Source: Paucisalibacillus globulus
GTDB lineage: Bacteria; Bacillota; Bacilli; Bacillales; Amphibacillaceae
Reading direction: 5' to 3'
DNA: 41,549 nt
Assembly (NCBI RefSeq): GCF_900184735.1
Contig: NZ_LT855386.1
Span: 353,338-394,886, forward strand
Of the stretch, positions 16,130-25,081 are shown in pieces; positions within the stretch are counted from its first letter, which is position 1, and each line of letters begins with the position of its first letter. The position numbers were made by a program, and so were the translations under genes. Below the pieces are notes generated by a model. The model searched no databases. It was not told the DNA's origin and saw only the letters and a program-made list of their open reading frames with translations.

Positions 16130-17392
16130 ATGGGAATAGATTTAGGACAAGCAATTAAGATTAATCGTTTACGAGCAAATATGACACAAGCAGATCTCGC
16201 AAATGGAATTATCTCTGTATCCTATTTATCCAAGATAGAAAATGGTTCAGCTGAGCCCCCAAACGAAGTCATCGAACTACTAGGTGAAAAGCTTAAATTA
16301 AATACAGATTACTCAGAGGATGATATTACAGATCAATCAATAATACAGTGGTTTAAGCATTTGTTACATTATGAGGTTGACGATTCAGTAATACTCTACA
16401 ACAAAATCAAAAGTAATATCTCAAATGTATTCGATAATCAATTGTTGTCTCTAATTGAAATACATAAGTTGTATTACTATGTATTAATAAATAATTTTAC
16501 AGAGGCTGATGGCCTTATTGTTTCACTACATAAAAGCTCTAATAAATTTACAGAAACTGAAAAGTACTATTTCTATAAGTTTGTTGCATACTACCATTAT
16601 TCAAAACTGGCATATCGAAAAGCCCTAGATTTCTATCAAAAGGCAGAAAAATATTGTAAATCTGATATTTTTCACAAACCGGAAGAAATTGCTGATTTAT
16701 TCTATATGATAGCTTGTTCAGCAAGTAAAAGTAGACAGACACATTTATCATTACTATATTCTATTCGTGCTTTAGAATATTACCAATCTAATTATGACTT
16801 AGTAAAGTCAGCAAATTGTCATATACTACTTGGAATTTCTTACCGAAGAATTAATGATATTGAAAAGGCAAAAGAGAGTTATAATTATGCAATTAAAATA
16901 GCAAAGAAACTTGAAAATAACTATATATTAAATTTATGTCATCAAAATTTTGGTAAAGTACTTTCTTCCATAGGGGATTCTGAAGAGGCAATTAATCAGT
17001 ATCTTATGAGTTATGAGTTGAGGAAAAATAGTTCAATCCATAAAAAACTGACAACTATTTCGAGTTTAATGCAAGAATACTATTCTAAAGGCGACATGGA
17101 CAACGCAAGGATTTGGATGGAATTAGGAATAGATCTTTCAAATGGACTTAAACCATCTGAATCAATTCATGTTTATGAATTTAAAGTTTATAAATATTTA
17201 ATTAACGGCCTAGATACATCATTTGAATCACTAATTACAGATCACATAATTCCTTTCTTTAACGAAAAACAATTACACTACGAGGAATCAAAGTATATTA
17301 AGCTCATAGCAAAATATTATTACAGTAATCGAAAATATAAGTTAGCAGCAACTTACTATAAAAAGTTGGGTAATATTTACTTTTATCCTTGA
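16130..17392 (+). CDS. RRNPP-type quorum-sensing regulator, HTH plus TPR (NprR-like)
   Basis: 420 residues. Residues ~6-60 form an Xre-type helix-turn-helix (IKINRLRANMTQADLA...SYLSKIENG). The rest is all-helical tetratricopeptide repeats, clearest at about 175-200, 250-275 and 300-320 (A...Y..A..YA or GD.EEAI.QY patterns). The size matches NprR (about 420) rather than PlcR (about 285). RRNPP regulators bind a re-imported peptide in the TPR groove and change DNA binding or Spo0F interaction. A 46-codon secreted peptide ORF begins 15 bases after the stop, the expected cognate precursor. The start ATG follows GAGAGGTGAGGG. Target genes are unknown; a secreted subtilase at 29.5 kb is a candidate only by analogy to NprR. 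Confidence 0.85.
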   Translation: MGIDLGQAIKINRLRANMTQADLANGIISVSYLSKIENGSAEPPNEVIELLGEKLKLNTDYSEDDITDQSIIQWFKHLLHYEVDDSVILYNKIKSNISNVFDNQLLSLIEIHKLYYYVLINNFTEADGLIVSLHKSSNKFTETEKYYFYKFVAYYHYSKLAYRKALDFYQKAEKYCKSDIFHKPEEIADLFYMIACSASKSRQTHLSLLYSIRALEYYQSNYDLVKSANCHILLGISYRRINDIEKAKESYNYAIKIAKKLENNYILNLCHQNFGKVLSSIGDSEEAINQYLMSYELRKNSSIHKKLTTISSLMQEYYSKGDMDNARIWMELGIDLSNGLKPSESIHVYEFKVYKYLINGLDTSFESLITDHIIPFFNEKQLHYEESKYIKLIAKYYYSNRKYKLAATYYKKLGNIYFYP

Positions 17393-17407
17393 AAGGAGGT
17401 GAAATAG

Positions 17408-17548
17408 ATGAAAAGAATCTTTATTTTAGCACTTATTTCTTTTGCTATCATATTCTCAAGCGTTTCAGCTAGCAGTTTGTTTTCTTACCAAGGATATGAA
17501 TTAGCAAATAATGAGGAACCATACCCTTGGCCAAAAACAAAAAAATAA
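17408..17548 (+). CDS. 46-residue secreted peptide precursor, likely cognate signal of the RRNPP regulator
   Basis: MKRIFILALISFAIIFSSVS begins a clear Sec signal peptide (basic start, hydrophobic core, Ser/Ala-rich cleavage region near residues 20-23). The short remainder is SLFSYQGYELANN and EEPYPWPKTKK. The gene has a perfect AAAGGAGGTGA seven bases before its ATG and starts 15 bases after the regulator stop. Size, signal peptide and position match PapR, NprX and Phr precursors. The mature peptide would be cut from the C-terminal half; the Pro/aromatic stretch EPYPWP is my best guess for its core. I recognise no known signal sequence in it. Confidence 0.75.
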   Translation: MKRIFILALISFAIIFSSVSASSLFSYQGYELANNEEPYPWPKTKK

Positions 17549-17624
17549 CCCTCTAGATTAAAGATGTGTATTTTTCCTTGTCTTCTACAAAAACGTATTA
17601 CTCAAGGACATTTTAAGGTAGCCT

Positions 17625-19235
17625 TCAAACATCCTCGGTTTCATTCTTCTGAATGTCATACTCTATTGATAAGAAAGGCAAGGAAAATATCCACATTTTG
17701 TGTTTTGCTATTAATTTTCCATCGGTACTTTCCGTTACTATAAACTCCTCTTCCAACGGTAATTTCATTACATATTTTTTTACTACCAGATAAATTCCTG
17801 AATCCAAATTATCTAAAGAATGTCTTTTACTTGTTAGGCAAAGACTGTTACCACTTTGGCTCAGATTTAACACACCCATCATCGAAGCACCTGGTAACGG
17901 CAAAGCAATATTCATATATCTTTTTCCATTTGTTAAATGCTCCGAATACAATGCAACAAATACAGTTTCTCCTTTTATCTTACGGATCCACGCTCGTACA
18001 TTTCTTCTGCCATCGATGGTATCGTCGATTGGAATAATAGCCCCGGTCATTTCCTCTCTTCTTCTTAGTAGTGGTAGATTTATTTGTTTCATATACTTAC
18101 TAAACAGTTTATAAATGGCTGCATAAGGAATAAACCACTTACTCCAATTCACCTTCGCAAAAAGTCTATATGAATTCGTATTTTCATAGAAATCTACTAT
18201 TGTTGGTATAGTCTCAGGAATGATGGATTGGTAATGTTTCATCTCTCCCACTAATCCTTTGTACGGAGTGGCTCCGATTTTCCCTTGCAATACCCTTTCT
18301 CCGACTACCTTTTGTCCTCTAATTTTACTTATAGGAAACTTAGGTTTCCTTTCTTTAGAAGCTGGCATCTCTATCATCCAACCAGTAATACCAATTAATC
18401 CAAAGAATATTGTATTTAACACACCATGTGTAGCAATCATCTGATCGATACCAATAGAGTATAGACTAGAATAATTACCAAATGCATAAGCTAACGAAAA
18501 CAAAATAGTTATTCCTAATGAACCAAATGAAATTATGATGAATACTCGCTGTACCTTATTAGTAATTGGAGCTTTTATACTCAAAAAAACACAAGAATAA
18601 ATACCAAAAATATATAAGATAACAGATAATACTTCTAATAAAACCGAAAAAGTAATCCCTAACGCAACCATCCAAGGTGAAAGAATAATAATGAATCCAG
18701 TTACCAAATACCATTTTCCTATCTTCTTAAGTAATCTTCCCAAAAGGCCAAAGAATACTAGAAATAAAAAGCCAGAGTAATGGAAATGTATACTTGTGAG
18801 CCATGTTATGATAGTTGAAAATCCTGTGTCAATTTTAGAGTGGTATGCGAAAAACCACATTCCACCAACCGATAAGTATATTAACCCAAGGTCAATTAAT
18901 ATTTCTTCAAAATGAACAAATCCCCTATTTATAAATCGCTTTACTCCCAATAACGCAACCATACATGTAAACAATAGATAGAGAAATGCTAGAGAAGTAA
19001 TAACAAATCCATGAACAAATGGAATTAAGAATACCGAAGTAGAAGCAATTAATGAATAATAAGGTAATAGACTCTCTAGTTTACCATGAGTTTCTTTTGT
19101 TAATAGATAGAGTACTAATGGAACAAAGATCAACTGTGAAACTGTTAATAAAGCGATAAACCATTCCGTTCTTTGAAACAGTATAGTCACTATCATAAAA
19201 ATAATATTTACATAAAGAACGTTACGAAAGTTCAT
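17625..19235 (-). CDS. yndJ: YndJ-like membrane protein
   Basis: 536 residues. The N-terminal ~290 residues hold about nine membrane helices. The C-terminal ~230 residues are soluble, with blocks SYRLFAKVNWSKWFIPYAA and GRRNVRAWIRKIKGETVFV. This architecture and its neighbours (DoxX-like fusion, DUF4166) match the yndG-yndH-yndJ cluster of B. subtilis; function unknown. The start is the ATG at 19235, overlapping the previous gene by 14 bases, with AAGGGGTG about 12 bases upstream. A frame extending to 19340 lies wholly inside the previous gene and is rejected. Last gene of the operon; no convincing terminator is seen after it. Confidence 0.75.
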   Translation of the reverse strand: MNFRNVLYVNIIFMIVTILFQRTEWFIALLTVSQLIFVPLVLYLLTKETHGKLESLLPYYSLIASTSVFLIPFVHGFVITSLAFLYLLFTCMVALLGVKRFINRGFVHFEEILIDLGLIYLSVGGMWFFAYHSKIDTGFSTIITWLTSIHFHYSGFLFLVFFGLLGRLLKKIGKWYLVTGFIIILSPWMVALGITFSVLLEVLSVILYIFGIYSCVFLSIKAPITNKVQRVFIIISFGSLGITILFSLAYAFGNYSSLYSIGIDQMIATHGVLNTIFFGLIGITGWMIEMPASKERKPKFPISKIRGQKVVGERVLQGKIGATPYKGLVGEMKHYQSIIPETIPTIVDFYENTNSYRLFAKVNWSKWFIPYAAIYKLFSKYMKQINLPLLRRREEMTGAIIPIDDTIDGRRNVRAWIRKIKGETVFVALYSEHLTNGKRYMNIALPLPGASMMGVLNLSQSGNSLCLTSKRHSLDNLDSGIYLVVKKYVMKLPLEEEFIVTESTDGKLIAKHKMWIFSLPFLSIEYDIQKNETEDV

Positions 19236-19836
19236 CTTCAGTAAACACCCCTTTATACGAAAAAACTGTTCCAATAATTGGATTACGGACATTAACACTG
19301 ATGGTATATGCCTGTTTTGTGTCACAGTAACCTTCTTCAACAGTAGCTATCCCTTGGAATATTCTTGGTAATGGTATCTCTATCCTTCCAATAACTAAAC
19401 GTTGTCCTTTAGATGAAATTAACAGACTCCCGTCCTTAACTACATGAAAACTTAAATCAGAGTAAAACCTTGCTGGATCACCTAGATAATCTTTAATTAC
19501 TTTTTGATTACGATCAAGACTCATGATTGCATTAAAATAGCGTTCCTTGTTTCCAAACTGGAATTTTCTCTCCCAGTGAATTTGCTCTTCTCCTTTTTCC
19601 CCAACAGTAGGTGTATTACAAATTATAAAAGGGATGTTCTTTCCACGCTCTGGGAAAAGCAACTTCCATTTCACACCATACCAAAAGAAAGGATAGAGCC
19701 ATTTTGGACCACCTACTATAGTATGCATGATCCCGGAACCTATAAATTCTCTTTTTCCCATAGATTCGTAGCGTTGTCTAAGCATGGGATGAAGTTTAGT
19801 AAATTCTTCTCCAAGTACGACTTCATATATAGACAT
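19222..19836 (-). CDS. DUF4166-domain protein (YndH-like)
   Basis: 204 residues, soluble. It begins SIYEVVLGEEFTKLHPMLRQ and contains GSGIMHTIVGG, WERKF.F and HVVKDGSLLISS...RLVIGRIEIPLP, the pattern of DUF4166, a beta-rich family often fused or adjacent to DoxX-like or epimerase domains. Function unknown. It starts 11 bases after the SRPBCC/DoxX gene and overlaps the YndJ-like gene, so the three are one operon and probably act together at the membrane. Confidence 0.75.
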   Translation of the reverse strand: MSIYEVVLGEEFTKLHPMLRQRYESMGKREFIGSGIMHTIVGGPKWLYPFFWYGVKWKLLFPERGKNIPFIICNTPTVGEKGEEQIHWERKFQFGNKERYFNAIMSLDRNQKVIKDYLGDPARFYSDLSFHVVKDGSLLISSKGQRLVIGRIEIPLPRIFQGIATVEEGYCDTKQAYTISVNVRNPIIGTVFSYKGVFTEDELS

Positions 19837-19847
19837 TTTCGGAACCC

Positions 19848-20756
19848 CTACCGTTCTCTTTTACAATTTCTTGCAGTTGGAATATCTTTACTAATAACTA
19901 AGCCAATTAACGATAAAAGAAATAACGCTAAATTAAAGGTTAATGGATTAAATGGTTGAAAAAGGGAGTGAAAATTATAGATAATAGCTCCTACCATTAA
20001 GAATGGAAATACAAGAGCCTGGATGCAAAATAATCTCCGCTTATTCCGATAGAACATCCAAATTATCGCGAAGAGTACTTCTATCACCCCTGCGATTATT
20101 GTAATCCACTCCCCTTGATTAGTTGTCATGGGTATTACATTTGTCACCATTGCGATTTCTTCTGGATGCATGGCTATTAATTTCGGAATCATTCCATGGT
20201 ATATCCAAATAAATATAAAAAAAACAGTAAGCAAGGAATGACTAAAGAATCGTATGTATTGCGATGACGGTGTTTCTCCTGTCTCCATCCATCTCTTTAA
20301 AACATCGAAGCTTAGAGCCGTTGCCCAACCCATTAATGGCCTAAAAACATAACGGTCAATTAAACTACCAATGCGACCAAAGCTAGGTTCATAGTTGTAT
20401 TGCGTGAGAAATTGGATAGAATTATTTTTATTAGGTATGTATTTCCAATACCCTTTACCCTCTTTTATAATCGATATTTTCTGTTCTGTACCAAAATGAA
20501 GTGAGGATGTTCTGGAATCATCATCCGCATGAAAACTCCCTACACTTTTTCCCCACCCTTCTACGGATAAACCAAATCCAATATTGGTGCGATATAAAAA
20601 CTCCTGTGGCTCACCGTCTTGTTTGGGCAGGTAATTTATTTCCGAAAACCTTAAATCCCATTTTTGATGGAGGCTTGGTTCCTGTGTTGCTTTCCACAAC
20701 CTGTCCATATCTGTATGAATCACGGTCTCCACATATATAGGCTTGTTTTTCACCAT
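19848..20756 (-). CDS. SRPBCC-domain/DoxX-like fusion membrane protein (YndG-like)
   Basis: 302 residues. Residues ~1-150 look like an SRPBCC ligand-binding fold (YVETVIHTDMDRLWKATQEP...HQKWDLRFSEI). The C-terminal part from about 165 has four hydrophobic helices of the DoxX-like type (GVIEVLFAIIWMFY, LVFPFLMVGAIIYN). First gene of the three-gene unit. The ATG is preceded by a G-rich ribosome-binding site. Role unknown; the fusion suggests recognition of a small hydrophobic ligand linked to a membrane redox or transport step, which is inference only. Confidence 0.7.
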   Translation of the reverse strand: MVKNKPIYVETVIHTDMDRLWKATQEPSLHQKWDLRFSEINYLPKQDGEPQEFLYRTNIGFGLSVEGWGKSVGSFHADDDSRTSSLHFGTEQKISIIKEGKGYWKYIPNKNNSIQFLTQYNYEPSFGRIGSLIDRYVFRPLMGWATALSFDVLKRWMETGETPSSQYIRFFSHSLLTVFFIFIWIYHGMIPKLIAMHPEEIAMVTNVIPMTTNQGEWITIIAGVIEVLFAIIWMFYRNKRRLFCIQALVFPFLMVGAIIYNFHSLFQPFNPLTFNLALFLLSLIGLVISKDIPTARNCKRER

Positions 20757-20803
20757 TTATCCCCGTCCCCTTACCGTCCTTTTGATTCAGTTTACCATAA
20801 AAA

Positions 20804-20831
20804 AAGGGTAGTAGAAATTACTACCACCCTT
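20804..20831 (-). terminator. Terminator of the ABC-F gene
   Basis: GGGTAGTAG / CTACCACCC hairpin (one mismatch) just before the stop codon region of the ABC-F gene, followed on the minus strand by seven Ts. Confidence 0.8.
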
Positions 20832-20832
20832 C

Positions 20833-22395
20833 TTAATTACTATATTTCTTTTTCTTTTCTAACAGTTCTTGAAATTCTTGTTCTAAATTTGGATCCGGAT
20901 TTAAGCTTAATCTACTTAATACTTCTGTTAGCCTTGCTTCAATAACCATTAGCTCTTGTTCTGTTTCATCTATTACTTTAGGCTGAAAGTTTTGGTATGC
21001 ATGATAATCCCCTTCTATTAATTTCATCCTCTGATTCTCTATTGTTATAATTTTTGTTGCTGTATTTTCTATAAATCTTCTATCATGGGAGACAAAAATA
21101 ACGGTTCCTTTATATTCCCTAATCAAAGACTCTAATGCTTCTACTGCATCAATATCCAAATAATTGGTCGGCTCATCCAAAACAATTGTATTAATATTGC
21201 TTAAGAAAATCTTAGCAAAAGCGACTTTGACCCTTTCTCCGCCACTAAGTACTTCTACTTTCTTATATACATCGTCTCGAATAAAATGCAGTCGAGCCAA
21301 TACTGTTCTTACTAATGACATCTCTTGAGTAGATGTTTCCAAGACATTATCTATGATAGTCTTGTCTCGCTCTAAGATATCTAAGTTCTGACTGAAGTAC
21401 CCTATCTTAACAGCCGGTGATACCTCAATGTCTTTCTCCGTTGAAATGAGTTTTTTGATAAAAGTGGTCTTTCCAACTCCATTGTTTCCAATAATGGCCA
21501 CTTTATCTCCAGCATGAATATATAATTTAGCTTTCTCCCATAGCAATCGACTTCCTATCTTTCCTTCCATTTCCTCCACACGAATTATTGGCTTATTACC
21601 GAGTAACGTTTCATTGACTATATCCATAACTAATGGAGGATCTTCCTTTACTTTCTCAACCTTTTCTAGTTTTTCTAACCGGGTTTTTATAGCGTTAGCT
21701 GCAGTTTCAAGTTTTTTCTGCTTTTTAGCAAAATATGGTTTACCACCTTTAAGATTTGCATCAGAATCACTCTTTTTTTTGGGATTTTTGGTTGCTCTTG
21801 CAGCCTTTTTCTTTTTCAGTTCTAAGGCGTGATTTAGTTGCCTCTTAATGGATAAATATTGATTATATTCCCTTTGTTGCTTTTCTATTTCCATTTCTTT
21901 TTGGTCGCGATATGACGTATAATTACCAATATACGCAGTCACCTGCCCGTCTTTCACTTCCCATATTTTATTACAAAGTGAATCTAAAAAAGCACGGTCG
22001 TGAGATACAATCACTACAGCACCAGTCCAACGTTTTAACTGACTTTCTATTTTTGCTATATGGGCTTTATCTAAATTCGTTGTTGGTTCATCAGCAAATA
22101 GAATATCCGCCTTACTAGCGATTGCTTCATTAATATACTGTTGGGTAATTTCCCCACCACTTTTTGTTGTATTAGTATCTTTTAATTGTGGTAGTAGCTT
22201 CAAACTAGCTACAGTTTGGACAGATCCAGTAAAATTTTCTTCCTTACCTGATAGAATATTTATTAAAGAAGTTTTTCCACTTCCATTTTTGCCGACTACA
22301 CCTATAAAGTCACCTTTCTGTATTTGTAGGTGCTGAGCTTTTAATATTTCCATCCCATTGACTTCATATATTATATCTTGAGCTTCTAATAGCAT
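20833..22395 (-). CDS. ABC-F ribosome-protection-like ATPase (Vga/VmlR type)
   Basis: 520 residues with two ATP-binding cassettes and no membrane domain. First cassette: Walker A VVGKNGSGKTSL, signature SGGE, Walker B ILFADEPTT. Second: IIGNNGVGKTTF, LSGGERVKVAFA, TIVLDEPTNYLD. The linker between them is long and lysine-rich (KKKKAARATKNPKKKS), as in antibiotic-resistance ABC-F proteins that push drugs off the ribosome; the compact first cassette resembles Vga/VmlR. The start is the ATG at 22395 with GGGGTG upstream; an in-frame TTG at 22416 is less likely. A long leader with an attenuator precedes it, which supports a drug-inducible resistance role. The exact drug class cannot be read from sequence alone. 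Confidence 0.82.
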   Translation of the reverse strand: MLLEAQDIIYEVNGMEILKAQHLQIQKGDFIGVVGKNGSGKTSLINILSGKEENFTGSVQTVASLKLLPQLKDTNTTKSGGEITQQYINEAIASKADILFADEPTTNLDKAHIAKIESQLKRWTGAVVIVSHDRAFLDSLCNKIWEVKDGQVTAYIGNYTSYRDQKEMEIEKQQREYNQYLSIKRQLNHALELKKKKAARATKNPKKKSDSDANLKGGKPYFAKKQKKLETAANAIKTRLEKLEKVEKVKEDPPLVMDIVNETLLGNKPIIRVEEMEGKIGSRLLWEKAKLYIHAGDKVAIIGNNGVGKTTFIKKLISTEKDIEVSPAVKIGYFSQNLDILERDKTIIDNVLETSTQEMSLVRTVLARLHFIRDDVYKKVEVLSGGERVKVAFAKIFLSNINTIVLDEPTNYLDIDAVEALESLIREYKGTVIFVSHDRRFIENTATKIITIENQRMKLIEGDYHAYQNFQPKVIDETEQELMVIEARLTEVLSRLSLNPDPNLEQEFQELLEKKKKYSN

Positions 22396-22419
22396 GTTTT
22401 CACCCCATTTGTTCAAAGA

Positions 22420-22546
22420 AAAAAGCCCCTACTCACGAAGAATAGGAAGCTAAACCATGCCAAATAAACAAATGTCTTTTAAAACATTTCGAATGTCTAC
22501 CTGTACAGATTATAATCCTATTCAACGTGTTGAGTATAAATTGCAT
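22420..22546 (-). promoter_or_regulatory. Attenuator leader of the ABC-F gene
   Basis: On the minus-strand RNA a terminator hairpin (AGC-U-UCCUAUUC with GAGUAGGGGCU, 22451-22424, then six Us) lies about 25 bases before the gene. Upstream, GAAUAGGA (22523-22516) is perfectly complementary to UCCUAUUC of the terminator's left arm, so it can act as antiterminator. Candidate upstream ORFs are a 37-codon frame (22546-22433) that stops inside the terminator stem, and a three-codon ATG-TTT-TAA (22487-22479) preceded by AGGTAG. Ribosome stalling on one of them would favour read-through. Confidence 0.65.
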
Positions 22547-22661
22547 GCTAAAAAGAGGGCTTTTCCCCTTATTTTCCAATACAATTATTCAATTCACGAT
22601 TTAAAATAGGATTAATTTAACATCTGCTTAAGGTAACACCCTTTCATATTTTCTTACGTTA

Positions 22662-22691
22662 ACTATAAAATAAATCCAACTTATCTGTCAA
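22662..22691 (-). promoter_or_regulatory. SigA-type promoter of the ABC-F leader
   Basis: Minus strand: TTGACA (22691-22686), an 18-base spacer, then TATAGT (22667-22662). It gives a leader of about 260 bases before the ABC-F start codon. Confidence 0.65.
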
Positions 22692-22722
22692 ATCAATTTC
22701 TAATATATATTCTCTAAATGTC

Positions 22723-22763
22723 AAAAAGGACAACCCTTCTCTTATAAAGGGTCATCCTTTTTT
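22723..22763 (-). terminator. Terminator of the chemoreceptor gene
   Basis: AAAAAGGA-ca-ACCCTT pairs with AAAGGGT-cat-CCTTTTTT around a 7-base loop, immediately after the stop codon of the minus-strand gene. Confidence 0.85.
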
Positions 22764-22767
22764 GTGT

Positions 22768-24492
22768 CTAAAATTTAAATTGGCGAACAAGTCCGTTTAG
22801 TTCCTCTGCGATCTTTGCTAAATCTTCGGAACTCCTTGCCATTTCTTCCATTGAACTGCTTGTTTGCTGAATTGAAGCTGATGTTTGTTCAATTCCAGCT
22901 GCTGACTCTTCTGATATAGCTGCAATTTCTTCTATAGAAGTATTCATTTCTTGTGTTGTCCCATCAATCTCTACCAGATTCTGTTTCACAACCCTGATAC
23001 TGTTAACCATCTCTTTAATTGCTTGGCTAATATCGTTAAATGTTTCCTGTGTATCGTTTATTTGTTTAGTTCCCAGCTGCACTTCTTTATATCCCATTTC
23101 TAATGAGGAGGTAACAGTACTAGTTTCTTGTTGAATCTTTTTCACGATTTCCGTAATGTCTGCGACCGAAGTTGCTACCTGTTCCGATAACCTTCTTACT
23201 TCACCTGCAACTACTGCAAACCCTTTACCGTGCTCACCTGCACGTGCTGCTTCAATTGCTGCATTAAGAGCAAGCAGGTTGGTTTGTTCAGCAATGTCAC
23301 GTATTACTGAGATTAACTGGCTAATGGCTTTTGAGTTCTCATCTAAACCGCGAACTTTTGCTACAGCATCCTTTACTATTGAATCAATTTGGTTCATTTG
23401 ATCTCCAGATGCTTGCATTAAGTTACTACCCTGATTAGTCAGGCCAACTACAGATTCAGAGAAATGGTGGATCTTCTCTCCGTTATCATTTGCCTCTTGA
23501 ACACTCGTATAAAAACTGTGCATAGTATGGGTCAGATCACTAGCACCATCAGCTTGTCTTTCTGATCCAGAGGCTAACTCCTGCATAGTTGATGCTACTT
23601 GTTCCGCACTTGCTCTTACCTCACCTGTAGACTGCATCAATTCTTCACTCTGTGCGGTTACAGTGTCTGATGCGGTTGCTACTTGTTTCATAATACGTTT
23701 TAAATAAGCAGTCATTTTACTCATAGAAGAAGCTAATTGTCCGATTTCATCTTTTCCTTCATAATCAATATCCGCTACCGTCAGGTCACCTTCTGCAATT
23801 CGATTGCTTACCTGAACAACTTTTTTGAGATTTTGAGAAATTGCACGGCTAATGAAAACAATTGATATTACACCAACTATAATGGAAACAATTAGAAAAA
23901 TGAGTTGTGTCGTAAATGTTTCTTGTTGATTCTCAATTGCACTATTGACTGCATCCTCTCGCTCTTTATCCACTGATTGTACTAGTTGATCCAGTAGCTC
24001 TATGGACTCTTCTCTAAGATCATTTGTTTGAATTAGAAATGACTCTGCTACATCCGTATTGCCATTCTGTATAGCCGATACAATGTAATTTGTAAACATT
24101 CTATAGAGCTCTTGATTGTTGGAAGCTACTTGTTGAAATACTTTTTCTTGCTCTTCTGATTTCAAATTAACTTTAACCTTACTTGCTAACTTATTATATT
24201 GGACCTGATTTTCTTTAAATGTATCTACTAAACTAGGATCTTGTATTTGATAGTAAGAAACAATGTATATACTCATGTTACGTGTTAAAGATCCCATTTC
24301 TGAAATGTCCATTGCGATATCACTTTTATTCTCCAACGCTTCAATATCTTTACCAATGCTGTTAATTGAACCCGATACTAATATCGCTGAAATAATAAAT
24401 AACAAACCGACAAATGTAAACGTAAGCCCATACTTCATGCCTATTCTTAAATTGCGAAAGTTTAGTTTTTTATTTCGAGACTTTTTCCCCAT
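22768..24492 (-). CDS. Methyl-accepting chemotaxis protein
   Basis: 574 residues. TM1 about 20-41, an extracellular four-helix-bundle-like sensor (about 42-195), TM2 about 196-217, a HAMP domain (about 218-270), then the long signalling coiled coil. Its hairpin tip reads [20 protein letters not shown], continuing [19 protein letters not shown], the site that contacts CheA and CheW. It senses an unknown ligand and feeds the chemotaxis phosphorelay. GGGGGAG lies five bases upstream of the ATG. Single gene with its own terminator; no SigD promoter could be recognised. Confidence 0.95.
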   Translation of the reverse strand: MGKKSRNKKLNFRNLRIGMKYGLTFTFVGLLFIISAILVSGSINSIGKDIEALENKSDIAMDISEMGSLTRNMSIYIVSYYQIQDPSLVDTFKENQVQYNKLASKVKVNLKSEEQEKVFQQVASNNQELYRMFTNYIVSAIQNGNTDVAESFLIQTNDLREESIELLDQLVQSVDKEREDAVNSAIENQQETFTTQLIFLIVSIIVGVISIVFISRAISQNLKKVVQVSNRIAEGDLTVADIDYEGKDEIGQLASSMSKMTAYLKRIMKQVATASDTVTAQSEELMQSTGEVRASAEQVASTMQELASGSERQADGASDLTHTMHSFYTSVQEANDNGEKIHHFSESVVGLTNQGSNLMQASGDQMNQIDSIVKDAVAKVRGLDENSKAISQLISVIRDIAEQTNLLALNAAIEAARAGEHGKGFAVVAGEVRRLSEQVATSVADITEIVKKIQQETSTVTSSLEMGYKEVQLGTKQINDTQETFNDISQAIKEMVNSIRVVKQNLVEIDGTTQEMNTSIEEIAAISEESAAGIEQTSASIQQTSSSMEEMARSSEDLAKIAEELNGLVRQFKF

Positions 24493-24523
24493 GTCTGCTC
24501 CCCCAAATATGTATCTATTGCAT

Positions 24524-24556
24524 AAAAAAAACTATTCATTTTGAATAGCAATCTTT
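24524..24556. terminator. Small hairpin in the chemoreceptor leader
   Basis: CTATTC-atttt-GAATAG, flanked by eight As on the left and seven Ts on the right, so it looks like a terminator in both directions. On the minus strand it sits about 35-50 bases before the chemoreceptor start and could attenuate it or stop read-through from upstream. Confidence 0.5.
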
Positions 24557-24673
24557 TTTTACTTCTTTCAAGCAATCATTTCATTTATGATATTAATTTT
24601 ATACGATAATCCACTAAATTACAACAAAACCCGACAAATAAACTACGGTCTTATTTATTTCCTCTTATAAGGT

Positions 24674-24707
24674 TAAATGCCAGTCAATTTAGCAGTGACT
24701 GGCATTT
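24674..24707 (-). terminator. Terminator after the Tyr/Pro-rich protein gene
   Basis: Perfect AAATGCCAGTCA / TGACTGGCATTT hairpin 14 bases after the stop codon of the minus-strand gene. The T tail is weak. Confidence 0.7.
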
Positions 24708-24721
24708 AAGTTGGTATTCAT

Positions 24722-25081
24722 TTAACTCCATCGTAATGCTACCGTAAGTCTGCAGCATTCTGTATCTTCAACCTTTGAAATGAATTCTAATTTTAATCCA
24801 TCCGGATTAAAATTCACATGAACGTCCGACGTTATTCCAAGCGATTTTATTAAACGCTCCACCTCATTCATATTCGACTTTTGTGCGGACTCCATGACTT
24901 TTTTACTAAATTCCTCTGAGTCTGCAAATTGGTCTAATACAATACTCGCTTCCCTCATTAATTTCCTTGTTTCTTGTGCTGATTGATGCAGATAACCCGT
25001 ATTTACATCAGGAAATTGACGATGAAATTGGTTAGGATATGGGTATACCGGGTAAACATATACTGGATAATAATAATACAA
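24722..25081 (-). CDS. Tyr/Pro-rich protein of unknown function
   Basis: 119 residues from a TTG at 25081, preceded by a strong GGGGGGAG at six bases. An in-frame ATG at 25114 would add 11 residues but has no comparable site. The N-terminus is low complexity (YYYYPVYVYPVYPYPNQF). The middle is helical (SAQETRKLMREASIVLDQFA). The C-terminal ~60 residues have alternating beta-type sequence (GITSDVHVNFNPDGLKLEF) and end ECCRLTVALRW. The Tyr/Pro-rich head recalls spore coat or surface proteins, and similar conserved Bacillaceae proteins probably exist, but I recognise no named family. Confidence 0.7.
   Translation of the reverse strand: MYYYYPVYVYPVYPYPNQFHRQFPDVNTGYLHQSAQETRKLMREASIVLDQFADSEEFSKKVMESAQKSNMNEVERLIKSLGITSDVHVNFNPDGLKLEFISKVEDTECCRLTVALRWS

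Noticed and set aside
22433-22546. 37-codon frame in the ABC-F leader as a real gene
   Set aside because: No ribosome-binding site at usable distance and it overlaps both regulatory stems; kept only as a possible leader ORF.
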